A stretch of DNA of 64,000 bases. Origin: Paranoxybacillus vitaminiphilus (GTDB lineage Bacteria > Bacillota > Bacilli > Bacillales > Anoxybacillaceae). A model generated the notes under the pieces. It searched no databases, was not told where the DNA came from, and saw nothing but the letters and a program-made list of their open reading frames with translations. Shown here piece by piece: positions 9,389 to 21,111 of the stretch; positions within the stretch are counted from its first letter, which is position 1, and each line of letters begins with the position of its first letter. Position numbers and translations under genes: made by a program. The stretch is taken from the NCBI RefSeq assembly GCF_003259935.1, contig NZ_QLMH01000002.1, positions 368,551-432,550 of the forward strand, given 5' to 3'.

Positions 9389-11194
9389 TTACAACAGCAG
9401 CTTTTTCATTTCAATCATTTCTTTTGCAATTCGGGCAGCTTTAATAAAATCTTTTTGTCGTTCCGCTTCATTTTTCTCGATCTCTTTTTCCTTTAGCTTT
9501 AACCATTTTGGATAATTCAACACATGTTTTATATAGTCATTTAACTCTTGAGAAGAGATGTTTTCATTAATGAGAAGCATCGATAACTCAGTCACTAATT
9601 TCTTTAACTGTTCATCGTTTAAACGTTGAATAAAGGCACTTACATCCGGCTCATTTCCCTCTTCATAAAACGCATACAAGTAAGTGACAATTGCCCGATG
9701 CTCTTCAATATTAAAGTTGCCCTGCACAGCTTGCTGCACCGCAAATGCAATCTCTCTGCTTCGCAACATATGTGCAATCAACATGCGCTCTGCATTATGA
9801 AAGGCAGGAAGCAGCTTTTTCTCGGTTGGCTGTTTGCTTACAGCGGCTTTATAAAAAGAGGAATTTTCATGTTTTCGATTGCTCTGCCTGTAGCGATGCA
9901 GCTGTTGCCGCAATGCTTCTAAAGAAAGAGAGAATTCGTTTGCCAGTTGCCGCAAATAGTAATCCAATTCAACAGGATTAGAAAGCTTAGCAAGTTCATG
10001 CAATACTTCGTCAACGTAACGAATTTGATCACTTTCGTTTTGTAAATTTTTCCCTTTTTTAAAATATGTCATTTTAAATGACATGAAAGAAACGCTTGCG
10101 TCAATGACATCGGCTCTAAATCGTTCAGGTCCAAATTTGCTGACATATTCATCAGGATCAAGTCCGTCCGGCATTGTGGCGATTTTCACATAACATCCTG
10201 CCTCTGTCAATAGTTGAGAGGCACGAAACGCTGCCTCAATCCCGGCCATATCCGCATCATAACAGATAATAACCGACTCCACATTTCTTCGAAGAATTCG
10301 CGCCTGTTCTTCTGTTAGAGACGTTCCCATTGTCGCGACGGATTGCGGTAAACCGGCCTTAACCGCCGCGATCACATCGGCAAATCCTTCAAACAAAATC
10401 GCCTGCTGATTTTTTCGAATATGTACACGGGCATTGTGGAAATTGTACAAGATTTTGCTTTTATTAAAAATCATTGTTTCCGGACTGTTTAAATATTTAG
10501 GCTGGCCTTCACCTAAAATTCTGCCAGAAAACGCAATCGTTGCGCCTTGATGGTCATGAATGGGAAACATAATTCGGTTGCGGAAGCGGTCAAAATAAGA
10601 GCCATCCTCTCTTCGAATGACAAGCCCCGCTTTTTCCATCATATCAAGCGAAAAACCATGGCCTGCTAACAGCTTGGCCGCAGCATCCCATGAGTTTAAA
10701 GAGTAGCCAATTTCAAACTGTTCAATGATGTCGCGCGTGAAACCTCGCGCCAGCAAATAATCAAGCGCTTCTTGTCCTTCCTTTGTGTTTAAGAGCAAAT
10801 GATGGTAAAATTTCTTAAGAAGCTCATGAGCTTCCATCATTTTCGAAACTTCATTTGCTTTTAGGTTTGCGTTTGCGCGGCTTGCGATTTGCACATCAGG
10901 CAATTCGATATTTGCCTTTGAAGCCAACCGTTTCGCAGCTTCGACAAAAGAAATCCCTTCTATGTCCATAAGAAAAGAAAAGACATTACCGCCTGCTCCA
11001 CAGCCAAAACAGTGAAAAATTTGCTTGTCTGGTGACACGGAAAAAGAAGGTGTTTTTTCCCCATGAAACGGACAAAGTCCAAAATAGTTCCGACCCTGCT
11101 TTTTTAGTTGAACATAGTCACTTATGACGTCAACAATATCAACAGACCGCCGAATCTGTTCAATCGTCTCTTCAGGAATACGGTAACCCATCAT
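9389..11194 (-). CDS. dnaG: DNA primase
   Basis: A 601-aa primase that makes RNA primers for replication. The N-terminal CHC2 zinc finger uses C41, H44, C62 and C65 (CPFH ... CFGC). The TOPRIM domain shows FEGFADVIAA and the YDADMAG metal-binding pair. The C-terminal part from about 450 is the helicase-binding domain contacting DnaC (DnaB-type). Two ATG codons lie at the start. It heads the operon with sigA; a SigA-type promoter lies about 215 bp upstream. Confidence 0.97.
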   Translation of the reverse strand: MMGYRIPEETIEQIRRSVDIVDVISDYVQLKKQGRNYFGLCPFHGEKTPSFSVSPDKQIFHCFGCGAGGNVFSFLMDIEGISFVEAAKRLASKANIELPDVQIASRANANLKANEVSKMMEAHELLKKFYHHLLLNTKEGQEALDYLLARGFTRDIIEQFEIGYSLNSWDAAAKLLAGHGFSLDMMEKAGLVIRREDGSYFDRFRNRIMFPIHDHQGATIAFSGRILGEGQPKYLNSPETMIFNKSKILYNFHNARVHIRKNQQAILFEGFADVIAAVKAGLPQSVATMGTSLTEEQARILRRNVESVIICYDADMAGIEAAFRASQLLTEAGCYVKIATMPDGLDPDEYVSKFGPERFRADVIDASVSFMSFKMTYFKKGKNLQNESDQIRYVDEVLHELAKLSNPVELDYYLRQLANEFSLSLEALRQQLHRYRQSNRKHENSSFYKAAVSKQPTEKKLLPAFHNAERMLIAHMLRSREIAFAVQQAVQGNFNIEEHRAIVTYLYAFYEEGNEPDVSAFIQRLNDEQLKKLVTELSMLLINENISSQELNDYIKHVLNYPKWLKLKEKEIEKNEAERQKDFIKAARIAKEMIEMKKLLL

Positions 11195-11409
11195 TAACCG
11201 CTCCGTATCTTATTATTCTAGACCTATACTAAATCTCCTGCGAGTTTCGACAAATTTTTTCTAAACTTTGTACGAATGATTCCCCAATTGTCGGTTTTGC
11301 TTTTCGTATGTTTCTTTATTCTACATGACTCCGCAAAATCCTGCTACTTTCGAATCGTTTTACAGACGATTTTTGTCGAATATTTCAATTCACTACCTCT
11401 TGACAAGTA

Positions 11410-11439
11410 ACTATAAATAGTTTACTCGTTCTATGTCAA
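11410..11439 (-). promoter_or_regulatory. SigA-type promoter of dnaG-sigA
   Basis: On the minus strand TTGACA, an 18-bp spacer, then TATAGT. The predicted transcript has a leader of about 210 nt before the dnaG ATG. In this leader I see only an imperfect hairpin near 11360-11375 and no recognisable riboswitch. The rest of the gap 11195-11533 is AT-rich without a gene. Confidence 0.7.
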
Positions 11440-11533
11440 CCCTAAACCTATTTACATACATTTTTATCACAATTTTTTATTATAATATAAATATTGATAA
11501 TACGCTATAAAAAAATTCGAAACAACATAAAAA

Positions 11534-11650
11534 GGGCTGACCCATAAGTGTCTGACCTCACCTGCATTTTACAATATATAGTTACGTTTAGCGAATGCTA
11601 TATACTATATACTGTGTTGTGAGGTCTGCACTTTGCTTTTGGGTCTGCCC
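11534..11650. repeat. Dispersed palindromic element, copy 3 (3' of ppsR)
   Basis: About 117 bp. Outer arms GGGCTGACCC and GGGTCTGCCC, inner arm AAGTGTCTGACCTCAC, centre ACAATATATAG. It ends 2 bp before the ppsR stop codon, so it directly follows that gene in the transcribed direction. Its orientation is opposite to copy 2. Confidence 0.85.
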
Positions 11651-11651
11651 T

Positions 11652-12464
11652 CTACAGTTGTCCTTTTTTGGCGATGATGTTCATAATGACATTGGCTGTT
11701 TCTTCCACCGCTTTATTTGTAACATCAATAACATCGCAGCCAATTTGTTGAACAACTTGATCAAAATAATCGAGTTCTTCTTTAATACGATCAATATTAG
11801 CATAAATCGCTTTATCATCTAGACCAAGTGCTTTTAATCTTTCACGGCGAATATGATTTAATTTTTCCGGACTAATTTTTAATCCGAAACATTTGGTTGG
11901 CGCAACTTTAAACAGTTCTTCAGGTGGTTCGACTTCCGGAACAATCGGCACATTGGCGACTTTAAATCGTTTATGAGCTAAATATTGTGATAATGGCGTC
12001 TTTGATGTTCTTGATACACCGATTAATACAATATCAGCACGCAAAATCCCCCGCGGATCACGTCCATCATCGTACTTTACGGCAAATTCAATCGCCTCAA
12101 TCTTTTTAAAATAATCTTCATCCAACACTCTTACTGGACCAGGTTCATTCCGAGGCGTTAAACCGAACAAGTTTTCCATTTTTCCGATAAGCGGTCCGAT
12201 AATATCATACACTTCCACTCCTTCACGTGCCGCTTCCTCCATTAAAAACTGGCGCATTTCCGGCACGACCAATGTGAAAGCGATAATCCCGTTGTTCATC
12301 TTAGCAAGCGCTACTACTTCCGCCAATGTTGTTTTATCTTCTACATAAGGCACTCGCTTCAGCTGTATGGAAGGGCTGTTAAATTGACTTGCTGCCGCCT
12401 TCACAACTAGCTCAGCGGTCTCACCGCCAGAATCGGACACGACATATACGAATCGTTGGCTCAT
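11652..12464 (-). CDS. ppsR: Pyruvate, phosphate dikinase regulatory protein (DUF299)
   Basis: A 270-aa bifunctional kinase/pyrophosphorylase of the PPDK/PEP synthetase regulatory family. It shows the N-terminal SDSGGETAE motif and the P-loop-like [11 protein letters not shown] near 150. In B. subtilis the orthologue YqfL is coupled to gluconeogenic control by CcpN, and here too the gene follows ccpN by 12 bp. The exact substrate in this organism is inferred from the family. Confidence 0.93.
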   Translation of the reverse strand: MSQRFVYVVSDSGGETAELVVKAAASQFNSPSIQLKRVPYVEDKTTLAEVVALAKMNNGIIAFTLVVPEMRQFLMEEAAREGVEVYDIIGPLIGKMENLFGLTPRNEPGPVRVLDEDYFKKIEAIEFAVKYDDGRDPRGILRADIVLIGVSRTSKTPLSQYLAHKRFKVANVPIVPEVEPPEELFKVAPTKCFGLKISPEKLNHIRRERLKALGLDDKAIYANIDRIKEELDYFDQVVQQIGCDVIDVTNKAVEETANVIMNIIAKKGQL

Positions 12465-12476
12465 CTCAATCCCCCT

Positions 12477-13076
12477 CTAAATTAAATCGTCTTTCGCTAG
12501 AGCAACGAAAGCCTTCGTCATGTTTGTTTTTGTAATTCTCCCGACTACTTCGTATCCTTTTTCCGTCTTTTTTACTACTGGCATCGCATCAATTTGCTTT
12601 TCAATTAACCTCTCGGCAACTTCAATTAATAAGTCATCTTTATAGCACATCGTAATATTCGGCATCCTTGTCATGATAATATTCACAGGGATGGAACGCA
12701 GCTCTTGTTTTCCGATGCTTGCCCGCAATAAATCTTTACGGGAGAGAACGCCAACTAATAATGAGTCGTCGTCGACAACAAACAACGTGCCGACATCTTC
12801 TAAAAACATCGTCACAATCGCGTCATATACACTGACATTTTCATTCACGACAACAGGAATGGATTGATAATCCGCTACTTTTATTTTTTTTATTTTATCT
12901 GCCAGCAATTGTGAGCCTGTTTTTCCTGTATAAAAATAACCGACTCTTGGTCTTGCTTCCAAATAGCCAGCCATTGTTAAAATCGCAAGATCAGGTCGAA
13001 GGGTTGCTCTTGTTAAATTTAGCTTTTCAGCGATACTTTCCCCGGTAATCGGCCCATGATCTTTTACGATCTGCAA
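12477..13076 (-). CDS. ccpN: Transcriptional repressor CcpN, conserved N-terminus lacks a normal start codon
   Basis: At least 199 aa: a winged HTH (ITGESIAEKLNLTRATLRPDL) followed by two CBS domains (about 70-125 and 135-190). CcpN represses gluconeogenic genes when glucose is present, sensing adenylates through the CBS pair. The reading starts at TTG 13076. However, codons for KIELNKRQEQI, closely matching the B. subtilis N-terminus, continue in frame up to 13112. There the expected start is GTT, just after AGGTGG, and the frame is closed by TGA two codons earlier. So either a rare codon (ATC/GTT) starts translation or the HTH lacks its first helix. Confidence 0.88.
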   Translation of the reverse strand: MQIVKDHGPITGESIAEKLNLTRATLRPDLAILTMAGYLEARPRVGYFYTGKTGSQLLADKIKKIKVADYQSIPVVVNENVSVYDAIVTMFLEDVGTLFVVDDDSLLVGVLSRKDLLRASIGKQELRSIPVNIIMTRMPNITMCYKDDLLIEVAERLIEKQIDAMPVVKKTEKGYEVVGRITKTNMTKAFVALAKDDLI

Positions 13077-13221
13077 AATTTGTTCTTGGCGTTTATTGAG
13101 TTCGATTTTAACTCACCACCTTATAATAAAGATAAAATAGATTTTATACTCATTAAATTATTATAACTGAATTATCTTCTTTACATAAGCAGAAATGTGA
13201 CAAAACAATATATAAAAGGAA

Positions 13222-13250
13222 AAGGCTGTCCCAAACATGGGGCAACCTCT
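13222..13250 (-). terminator. Terminator of recO (short relative of the dispersed hairpin)
   Basis: On the minus strand AGGTTGCCCCA and TGGGACAGCCT pair around a 4-nt loop and are followed by TTTTCCTTTT. The arms resemble the outer arms of the GGCTGTCTCA variant of the dispersed palindromes, but the inner arms are missing. Confidence 0.75.
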
Positions 13251-13274
13251 TATCCAATCTATATTTTCTCTTCT

Positions 13275-14033
13275 TTAAGACTGTAAACCTTTCCTTAATT
13301 GCTCCATTTGCTTTAAAAAGCGTTTTGTTTTTAAAACTAATCCTGAATATTCTTCATAATAGGCGGAAATGATTCGATGCAGCTCTTTTTTCGTTTCTTC
13401 TTTCACCGCGATTTTTCCTAACCGCGACAAATCAACATAATAAAGCAACCTTAACAGCTTAACCACGCCAGGAGAAACATGAAAACAGTAAGGGTCTTTA
13501 TCATAACAGCGATGGCAGATAAAGCCCCCTTCCTTGACAGAGAACGCAAATTTTCCTTCTGTTTGCCTGCAAACCGCACAGCCATCTAATTTCGGATATA
13601 ACCCTAAAACATTTAACATTTTCATTTCATAAATGTACATAAGTATATCTAAATCCAATCCTTCGTTCATATACTGTAATGTTTGCAAAAGCAATTCAAA
13701 CAAATAAGGGTTCGGACGCTTCTCTTCTGTCGCCTTGTCAGTTAACTCAACAATATAAGAGGCATAAGCTGTCGTAAAAATATCTTCGCGAATTCCCCTC
13801 ATCGTCTGAATGGCTTCCCCTTGCTGCAAAGTGCCTACACCGTGGCTCTTTTGAATTAAAAAATGGCCGTATGTAAACAATTGCGTAACAGCAGAAAGGC
13901 GGCTGCTTGGTTTTTTTGCTCCCCGCGCCATTGCAGCCACCTTTCCCCACTCTCTTGTAAACAACGTAACAATTTTATTGGTTTCACCGTAATCGGTTGT
14001 ACGAATGACAATTCCTTCACATTTTTCAAACAA
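13275..14033 (-). CDS. recO: DNA repair protein RecO
   Basis: A 252-aa recombination mediator that helps load RecA on SSB-coated DNA. It has an N-terminal OB fold ([20 protein letters not shown]), a helical middle, and a zinc site CAVC ... CHRC near 150-178. The start chosen is TTG 14033 (MFEKCEG), because GGTGATC, complementary to the 16S tail, lies 8 bp upstream. An in-frame GTG at 14045 is the alternative. In B. subtilis glyQ-glyS follow this gene; here ccpN follows directly. Confidence 0.93.
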   Translation of the reverse strand: MFEKCEGIVIRTTDYGETNKIVTLFTREWGKVAAMARGAKKPSSRLSAVTQLFTYGHFLIQKSHGVGTLQQGEAIQTMRGIREDIFTTAYASYIVELTDKATEEKRPNPYLFELLLQTLQYMNEGLDLDILMYIYEMKMLNVLGLYPKLDGCAVCRQTEGKFAFSVKEGGFICHRCYDKDPYCFHVSPGVVKLLRLLYYVDLSRLGKIAVKEETKKELHRIISAYYEEYSGLVLKTKRFLKQMEQLRKGLQS

Positions 14034-14064
14034 AATGATCACCACTCAAGCTGGTTCAAACAGC

Positions 14065-14208
14065 TTAAAAAACCGGATAATCCATTTCAGCTATTTCCTG
14101 TTCTTTCTCTTCGGCTGCATCTTGATTATCTCTTTCCAGCTCCTTAAAAAGGAGATATGTGTCTATATTGCCTGTTTGGCTAAAAAGTTTCCAAGTAAAT
14201 TCCAGCAT
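14065..14208 (-). CDS. yqzL: YqzL family small protein
   Basis: A 47-aa acidic protein, starting MLEFTWKLFSQTGNIDTYLL and ending in a Glu-rich helix and DYPVF. It matches the small conserved ORF yqzL located between era and recO in Bacillus. AAAGGTG precedes the ATG. Its function is unknown. Confidence 0.85.
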   Translation of the reverse strand: MLEFTWKLFSQTGNIDTYLLFKELERDNQDAAEEKEQEIAEMDYPVF

Positions 14209-14307
14209 CGAACCACACCTTTCCGCCGTAGGCATAGCATATAATCTAAAGTAGTATTTATAGGTTAGCCTGGCCGTTTCAAAATCATGTTATATAAAAT
14301 TTGTTAA

Positions 14308-15673
<1,366 letters not shown>

Positions 15674-15747
15674 TTATTTAAATTTCATCTTTACTTTAAA
15701 GAAATCTGACAGAAAAGTATGAATTTTATTATTTTTCACAAATCACC

Positions 15748-16116
15748 TCAACTTATGAGTGCCATGAAATGTGGAAAAAAGATGATTGCTCCTATTATAG
15801 CAGATATTATCGCAAATACAAAAACCGCTCCTGCAGCAACGTCCTTTGCTATTTTCGCAAGCGGATGAAATTCAGGAGCAACGAAATCAACAACACGTTC
15901 AATAGCGGTATTCATCATTTCTAGAGAAAGCACAACGCCAATCGCTATAAGAATAATGAACCATTCCGTTTTGGAAAGGCCGAACAGCCAAGCCGTCATG
16001 CAGACAAATAAAGCCACGGCACAATGAATCTTCATATTTTTTTCGTTTTTAAATGTAAAAACAATGCCTTCCCACGCAAAGGAAAAACTTTTTAATAATC
16101 GTTTCCACTCTTTCAT
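15748..16116 (-). CDS. dgkA: Diacylglycerol kinase family protein (undecaprenol kinase type)
   Basis: A 122-aa membrane enzyme with three hydrophobic helices and the catalytic motif SLEMMNTAIERVVD near 65. In Gram-positive bacteria the homologue phosphorylates undecaprenol to recycle the cell wall lipid carrier. It lies 4 bp after ybeY in the ybeY-dgkA-cdd-era order. Substrate assignment is from the family, not from this sequence. Confidence 0.92.
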   Translation of the reverse strand: MKEWKRLLKSFSFAWEGIVFTFKNEKNMKIHCAVALFVCMTAWLFGLSKTEWFIILIAIGVVLSLEMMNTAIERVVDFVAPEFHPLAKIAKDVAAGAVFVFAIISAIIGAIIFFPHFMALIS

Positions 16117-16120
16117 CGCT

Positions 16121-16591
16121 TTAACGTTTCAACCCGAATGTTTCAAGAATTTGTTCTTGCTTAGAAAACATTTCTTTTTCTTCTTCTTCCGTCCCGTGGT
16201 CATAGCCTAATAAATGAAGAAAACCGTGCACCGCTAAAAAACCGAGCTCCCGCATGAATGAATGACCATATTCTTCCGCTTGCTCCCTTGCTTTTGGAAC
16301 GGAGATAATGATGTCTCCAAGCACAGGCGGAAGCTCTGCACCGACAATCTCGATTTCTCCGTCCCCCATCTCTTCAAGGGCAAATGAAATCACATCTGTC
16401 GGCTTGTCTTTGCCGCGATAATCACGGTTAATTTCGCGAATTTTTTCATTATCAACAAACGTAACGCTTACTTCTGCTTCATCTTGCACATTCTCGACTT
16501 CAGCTGCATAATTCAGAAGTTTTTCAATCATATCCATTTGTTCTTCTGTTACTTCGTTTGTTTCATCAATAAAATCAATGATTAATGTCAT
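16121..16591 (-). CDS. ybeY: Endoribonuclease YbeY (rRNA maturation)
   Basis: A 156-aa single-strand RNase involved in 16S rRNA 3' processing and 70S quality control. The zinc motif [11 protein letters not shown] (H-x3-H-x5-H) is near 125. The [17 protein letters not shown] motif is also conserved. The start overlaps the pgpH stop by 4 bp. Confidence 0.95.
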   Translation of the reverse strand: MTLIIDFIDETNEVTEEQMDMIEKLLNYAAEVENVQDEAEVSVTFVDNEKIREINRDYRGKDKPTDVISFALEEMGDGEIEIVGAELPPVLGDIIISVPKAREQAEEYGHSFMRELGFLAVHGFLHLLGYDHGTEEEEKEMFSKQEQILETFGLKR

Positions 16592-18690
16592 GCTTGTTTC
16601 ACCTTTTCCTTTCGAATTTCGGGATATTCAATTCGTGAGTGAAAAACACCGTTCAGCGTCTCGCAAAGCGATTGCGCTACAAGTTCCAGCTCTTTCAATG
16701 TAATGTTGCATTCATTGAACTGATTATCCTGCAAACGATCAGCGATAATGCCGCGCACCACTTTCTCAATTTTTTCTTGCGATGGATTCGAAAGCGACCG
16801 AACGGCTGCTTCCACGCTGTCGGCAATGCTAATAATAGCCGCTTCTTTCGTCTGCGGTTTCGGTCCAGGGTAGCGGAATTCTTCTTCCAATACGTAATCG
16901 GATTGCTGTTTCGCTTTATGATAAAAATATTTCAATAAAGCCGTGCCATGATGCTGCTCAGCAATATCGATTATTTCTTTCGGCATCTTATACTTTTTTA
17001 AAATCGCTACTCCATCAGTGACATGAGCAATGATGATGTTTTTGCTTAGCTGCGGCGACAAATGGTCATGAGGATTATCCCCTATTTGATTTTCAATAAA
17101 ATAACGGGGACGCTTTGTTTTGCCAATATCATGATAATACGCGGCAACTCTAGCCAGCAAGCCATTCGCTCCAATCGCTTCGCATGCTGCTTCTGATAAA
17201 TTTGCTACCATTAGGCTATGGTGATAAGTTCCTGGAGCTTCCGTTAAAATTTTTCGCAGCAAAGGATGGTTCGGATTCGACAGTTCAATCAGTTTCATCG
17301 ATGACAAAATGCCGAAACCAGCCTCTAAAAATGGAAGCAAGCCAATCGTTAGGACGGAGGCAAAAATGCCGGAAATCACGGCCATGATGACAAAAATCCC
17401 TATTTCCATCAGTGAATAGTGACCGTTCTTCATAAAAAGCATCGCTATAATCATTGCAATATTAACAAGTGATACAAAAAGTCCAGCTTGCAAAATTTTC
17501 GCTTTTTGGAGCTGTTCCCTTAAAAATATAGCTCCAGCTAAACCGCTGGCCAGTAAGTAAATCCCCGCAGAATCGCTGAACGTTCCGGTAACTCCCTCAT
17601 TAAACATCATGCTTCCGCATATGGCATAAACAAAACTTGTCACAACAGCCAACTGTTCGTTGAAAAGAATGCGGATTAACATCGTTCCAACAGCGACAGG
17701 AACAACATAGGCAACATCGGTTAAGTCCATTTCTTGAAGCAAACTTATGAGCTTCATCATGATGAACGTAATCACAAAAATGGCCGTATATAGAAGTAAA
17801 TAAACATTGCGATGATGATGCTCCGGTTTAAATCTCCAAAAATAATATAAAATCGGTGTTAATAACAATATAACAAAAATGCCAAGGCCGATAAACGGTT
17901 GAACGGTGCTTTCGCTCTCCAACAGCCCGACAAGCTTTAATTGATTGTAAATTTCATTCGAAATAAACTGTCCTTCTTCAACGATAATCTGCCCCTGTAA
18001 TATTTTCACCGGTTTCACTTCGTCCATTGCTTGCCTTCTCTTTTCTTCTGTTGCTGCTCTGTCGTAAATGACATTAGGAATAATCGCATATTTAGCCAAT
18101 TGAACAATCGCATCTTTCAGTTCATTTTTAACAATAACATACTTTAGTTCATCCTCAACTCTCATTTTCGCATAATCCAAATCTTGTGGAGTAATCCGTT
18201 CGCTCATAATCGTGTTGACTGCCGTAACAGTTGCTTCTTTTGCCAATTGTAAATCGGATGGTTTAGCTGCTAATAAGGAACTCCACTGCGTTTCCGGCAT
18301 ATGTGTATATAAATCGCCCGGCAGTTTTTTTTTCAACTTTTGCAATTTTTCTAAATGTGTATCTGTTTCCTCCTGAACCTCCGATATCGTCGTGAAAACA
18401 GTTGAAATTAAATCAACACGGTTTTCCGCATACTCTTTTTTTAATGTGTAGACGTCCTCTACACGTTCGGCTGCTTCTCTTCTTAATTTCTCTGTTTTTT
18501 CCTTATCTTCAATCGTAATTGGTGAGCGAATCGTTTCCTTGGAAATTCCAAATAGCTGTATATTATATTGTTCCGGCTTCACATGATGATATAGAAACAC
18601 AAACATCAATAGCGCAAGCAAAACAAACATGGTATAGAGTAAAAAACGAGCTTGTTTCATGTTTTTAATTGTTGAGTAAATCCTCTTCAC
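16588..18690 (-). CDS. pgpH: Cyclic-di-AMP phosphodiesterase PgpH (7TMR-HD)
   Basis: A 700-aa membrane protein: signal anchor (about 15-35), a large extracellular 7TMR-HDED domain (about 45-270), seven membrane helices (about 270-470), and a cytoplasmic HD domain with [10 protein letters not shown] and YYHDIGK near 492-525. PgpH hydrolyses c-di-AMP to pApA and so controls potassium and osmotic balance. A c-di-AMP riboswitch upstream of the K+ channel gene at 56-57.6 kb is a likely downstream target in this same window. Confidence 0.95.
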   Translation of the reverse strand: MKRIYSTIKNMKQARFLLYTMFVLLALLMFVFLYHHVKPEQYNIQLFGISKETIRSPITIEDKEKTEKLRREAAERVEDVYTLKKEYAENRVDLISTVFTTISEVQEETDTHLEKLQKLKKKLPGDLYTHMPETQWSSLLAAKPSDLQLAKEATVTAVNTIMSERITPQDLDYAKMRVEDELKYVIVKNELKDAIVQLAKYAIIPNVIYDRAATEEKRRQAMDEVKPVKILQGQIIVEEGQFISNEIYNQLKLVGLLESESTVQPFIGLGIFVILLLTPILYYFWRFKPEHHHRNVYLLLYTAIFVITFIMMKLISLLQEMDLTDVAYVVPVAVGTMLIRILFNEQLAVVTSFVYAICGSMMFNEGVTGTFSDSAGIYLLASGLAGAIFLREQLQKAKILQAGLFVSLVNIAMIIAMLFMKNGHYSLMEIGIFVIMAVISGIFASVLTIGLLPFLEAGFGILSSMKLIELSNPNHPLLRKILTEAPGTYHHSLMVANLSEAACEAIGANGLLARVAAYYHDIGKTKRPRYFIENQIGDNPHDHLSPQLSKNIIIAHVTDGVAILKKYKMPKEIIDIAEQHHGTALLKYFYHKAKQQSDYVLEEEFRYPGPKPQTKEAAIISIADSVEAAVRSLSNPSQEKIEKVVRGIIADRLQDNQFNECNITLKELELVAQSLCETLNGVFHSRIEYPEIRKEKVKQA

Positions 18691-18754
18691 CGTTTTCCCC
18701 TCCGCTTTTTAAAACATCTATTCCTTTACTTTTTCCCCTTTTCAAATATCCAGC

Positions 18755-18790
18755 TAAAAAAATAGACCCATACAAATAGACGATGGGTCA
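18755..18790 (-). terminator. Terminator downstream of phoH
   Basis: On the minus strand GACCCAT ... ATGGGTC forms a hairpin followed by TATTTTTTT. It lies about 150 bp after the phoH stop, leaving room for the small ORF at 18848-18928. Confidence 0.75.
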
Positions 18791-18847
18791 AGTCCTTAGG
18801 TTATTAAACGTTAACGCAAAATGTACTTTAGCCGAATCCCCTCTACT

Positions 18848-18928
18848 TTACCGGCTGACAGAAGATGCTTTTTTATGATTTGCTTTAGCCGCATTGGACA
18901 TTATCCGCAGCGGCCAATCAACGAACAA
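18848..18928 (-). CDS. Possible 26-aa small ORF 3' of phoH
   Basis: A TTG-started frame of 26 codons that includes an internal ATG (MSNAAKANHKKASSVSR) and is basic. AGAAGG lies at usable spacing before the TTG. It begins 14 bp after the phoH stop and ends before the phoH terminator, so it would be cotranscribed. There is no known homologue that I recall; chance is possible. Confidence 0.25.
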   Translation of the reverse strand: MFVDWPLRIMSNAAKANHKKASSVSR

Positions 18929-18942
18929 TAAACCTTCTGTCT

Positions 18943-19905
18943 TTATATTCCCGCTTTTTCATACGCATCAATAATTTTTCCAACAAGCGGATGGCGAACA
19001 ACGTCAGACTGTTCTAAAAAAACAAAAGTAATGTCGCTGACATTTTGCAAAATTTCTTTTGCTACAGCTAACCCCGATTTTACCCCTTTTGGCAAATCTA
19101 CTTGTGAAATATCTCCAGTGATCACCATTTTTGAACCAAAGCCTAATCTTGTTAAAAACATTTTCATTTGCGCCGGAGTCGTATTTTGCGCTTCATCTAA
19201 AATAACAAACGCATCTTCTAACGTGCGGCCCCGCATGTATGCAAGCGGCGCAATTTCAATCGTCCCGCGTTCGATCAAACGCTGTGTATGATCGGATCCT
19301 AACACGTCATTCAGCGCATCATACAAGGGACGTAAATATGGATCAACCTTTTCTTTTAAATCCCCCGGTAAAAATCCTAGATTTTCTCCCGCTTCAACAG
19401 CCGGGCGCGTTAAAATAATGCGTTTCACAAGACCGTTTTTTAATGCATTCACAGCCATAACAACCGCTAAATAGGTTTTCCCTGTACCGGCTGGACCGAC
19501 GCCAAATACAAGATCATATTTTTTAATAGCTGATACATATTGGCGTTGTCCTAACGTTTTTACACGAATCGCTTTTCCTTTTGCGTTTTTTGTGATCTCT
19601 TCTTCATACAGCTCTGTGAAATAGTCAATGGTTCCATTTTTTGCCATTTGAATCGCATACATGACATCGCGCTCACTGATTGTAATTCCTTTCCGAACGA
19701 CAATCAATAAATGGCGCAGCACATCATCGACTAGTTGAACACGTTCCACATCACCGGAAACGCTCACTGTCTCCCCTCTCGTCACAATCGAAACGTCAAG
19801 TTCTTGTTCAATTCGTTTTAAATGAACATCATGAATGCCAAAAAGTGCAATTGCTTCGTTTGGGTTTTCTAATTGCTGATTAATGGTGATTAACTTTTCT
19901 GACAT
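18943..19905 (-). CDS. phoH: PhoH-like ATPase
   Basis: A 320-aa cytoplasmic P-loop ATPase of the PhoH/YbeZ family, linked by genome context to YbeY and rRNA or RNA metabolism. The Walker A GPAGTGKT is near 130 and the Walker B ILDEAQN near 230; TGDISQVDLP follows. The N-terminal 110 residues form the usual KH-like part. It is 7 bp downstream of yqfD, so it belongs to the yqfC-yqfD-phoH operon. Confidence 0.94.
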   Translation of the reverse strand: MSEKLITINQQLENPNEAIALFGIHDVHLKRIEQELDVSIVTRGETVSVSGDVERVQLVDDVLRHLLIVVRKGITISERDVMYAIQMAKNGTIDYFTELYEEEITKNAKGKAIRVKTLGQRQYVSAIKKYDLVFGVGPAGTGKTYLAVVMAVNALKNGLVKRIILTRPAVEAGENLGFLPGDLKEKVDPYLRPLYDALNDVLGSDHTQRLIERGTIEIAPLAYMRGRTLEDAFVILDEAQNTTPAQMKMFLTRLGFGSKMVITGDISQVDLPKGVKSGLAVAKEILQNVSDITFVFLEQSDVVRHPLVGKIIDAYEKAGI

Positions 19906-19912
19906 CCTCTAT

Positions 19913-21100
19913 CTAGTCTCCTTGAATAATAGGTTGTGGTGTGCCAATATTTTCTATTACTTGGTAATGCATTTCTAATCTTACTTTACCATTCTCTTTC
20001 GCTTGGTGCAAAATTTTTTCTCCTTTAATGGAGGCATCATCTTCAAGTCGGCTGAGCAGTTCTTTACGCGCTATTTCCCTTGCTTTTTGAAACGCTTCTT
20101 CCCATGAATAGTTTCTCTCGACTTTCTCCTTTTCGCGATAAATGACACGCTCGTAAAAAAGCGGCAATTTCCACCGCCAAAAGTGAAACGGTTTTTTTTG
20201 CTGTTCGATTTCATAATGAGAAAATGCCGGTTTTTTCCATCCCCAAACTGGCAAAGATATATTTTTAAACGAAAGATAATGTTTTTCATAATATTTTCCG
20301 GTAAACACATGAAAGGTTGATTGAAGCGGCAGGACGACTGTAGACTTGTACCACGTTTCACCAAAAATTTTTCCGCGCGCCGGCACGGTTTTCGTTTGTC
20401 CCTCTTTTCCGATAAAACCGGAGACTAAAATTTGCCCTTTCGATACATAATCATTGACGGAAACGAGTGGTTGTCCTTCTTCGACAAACATATTCGTAAT
20501 CACTGCTTTCTTTTTAGCCACTAAATGACGAACTCCCATCTTTTTTTCCGGCTTTGGTTGATTTTTTTCCACCACTTGAAAATAAAAGGTCGTCCCTTTT
20601 AATTCAACACCGACCCATGTAATCGCCTCAATATGATCTGTCAGCTTTTTTTGAATCGCCTCCGGGTCATCTATCATAAATTGAAAAGCTCCTCTTTCAA
20701 TCCCCATCTTTTTCAACTCTTTAAGGATTAAATATTCCGTCTCCGGTTTCGCTCCTCTGACTTGAATGTTCCATACCATATTGGACAGAAGAAATATGAG
20801 CAATAAAAACAAAAATGTCCCTATGAAAAAGCCGCTGTTTAATAACGTCTTTTTAATAAGAAACGGCATTCCGCTTCTATCGATAAAATAAAGTTTGCAT
20901 TCGCTTTTTCTAACAAGGAGACGAACCTTGGAAACGTCTTTTAACAGCATATAAAAGCTTGCCGTATACTCATCATGCTTTTTTACTTTCCAAATAAAAA
21001 TATCATTTCGCAAACAAGCATTAATCAATCTTTCTATCCCTTTTCCGCTCAGCTTCACTTTGACACTGCCTGAAAAATAGCTCAACCATTGGTTCTTCAT
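19913..21100 (-). CDS. yqfD: Sporulation protein YqfD
   Basis: A 395-aa protein with one clear membrane segment (about 88-110), a short cytoplasmic N-terminal domain and a large external domain. It belongs to the YqfD family expressed in the mother cell during sporulation; its role is not defined. The pairing with yqfC 11 bp upstream is conserved. The C-terminal domain includes KYYEKHYLSF and FQKAREIARKELLSRL. Confidence 0.9.
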   Translation of the reverse strand: MKNQWLSYFSGSVKVKLSGKGIERLINACLRNDIFIWKVKKHDEYTASFYMLLKDVSKVRLLVRKSECKLYFIDRSGMPFLIKKTLLNSGFFIGTFLFLLLIFLLSNMVWNIQVRGAKPETEYLILKELKKMGIERGAFQFMIDDPEAIQKKLTDHIEAITWVGVELKGTTFYFQVVEKNQPKPEKKMGVRHLVAKKKAVITNMFVEEGQPLVSVNDYVSKGQILVSGFIGKEGQTKTVPARGKIFGETWYKSTVVLPLQSTFHVFTGKYYEKHYLSFKNISLPVWGWKKPAFSHYEIEQQKKPFHFWRWKLPLFYERVIYREKEKVERNYSWEEAFQKAREIARKELLSRLEDDASIKGEKILHQAKENGKVRLEMHYQVIENIGTPQPIIQGD

Positions 21101-21111
21101 ATCTCTTCCCC

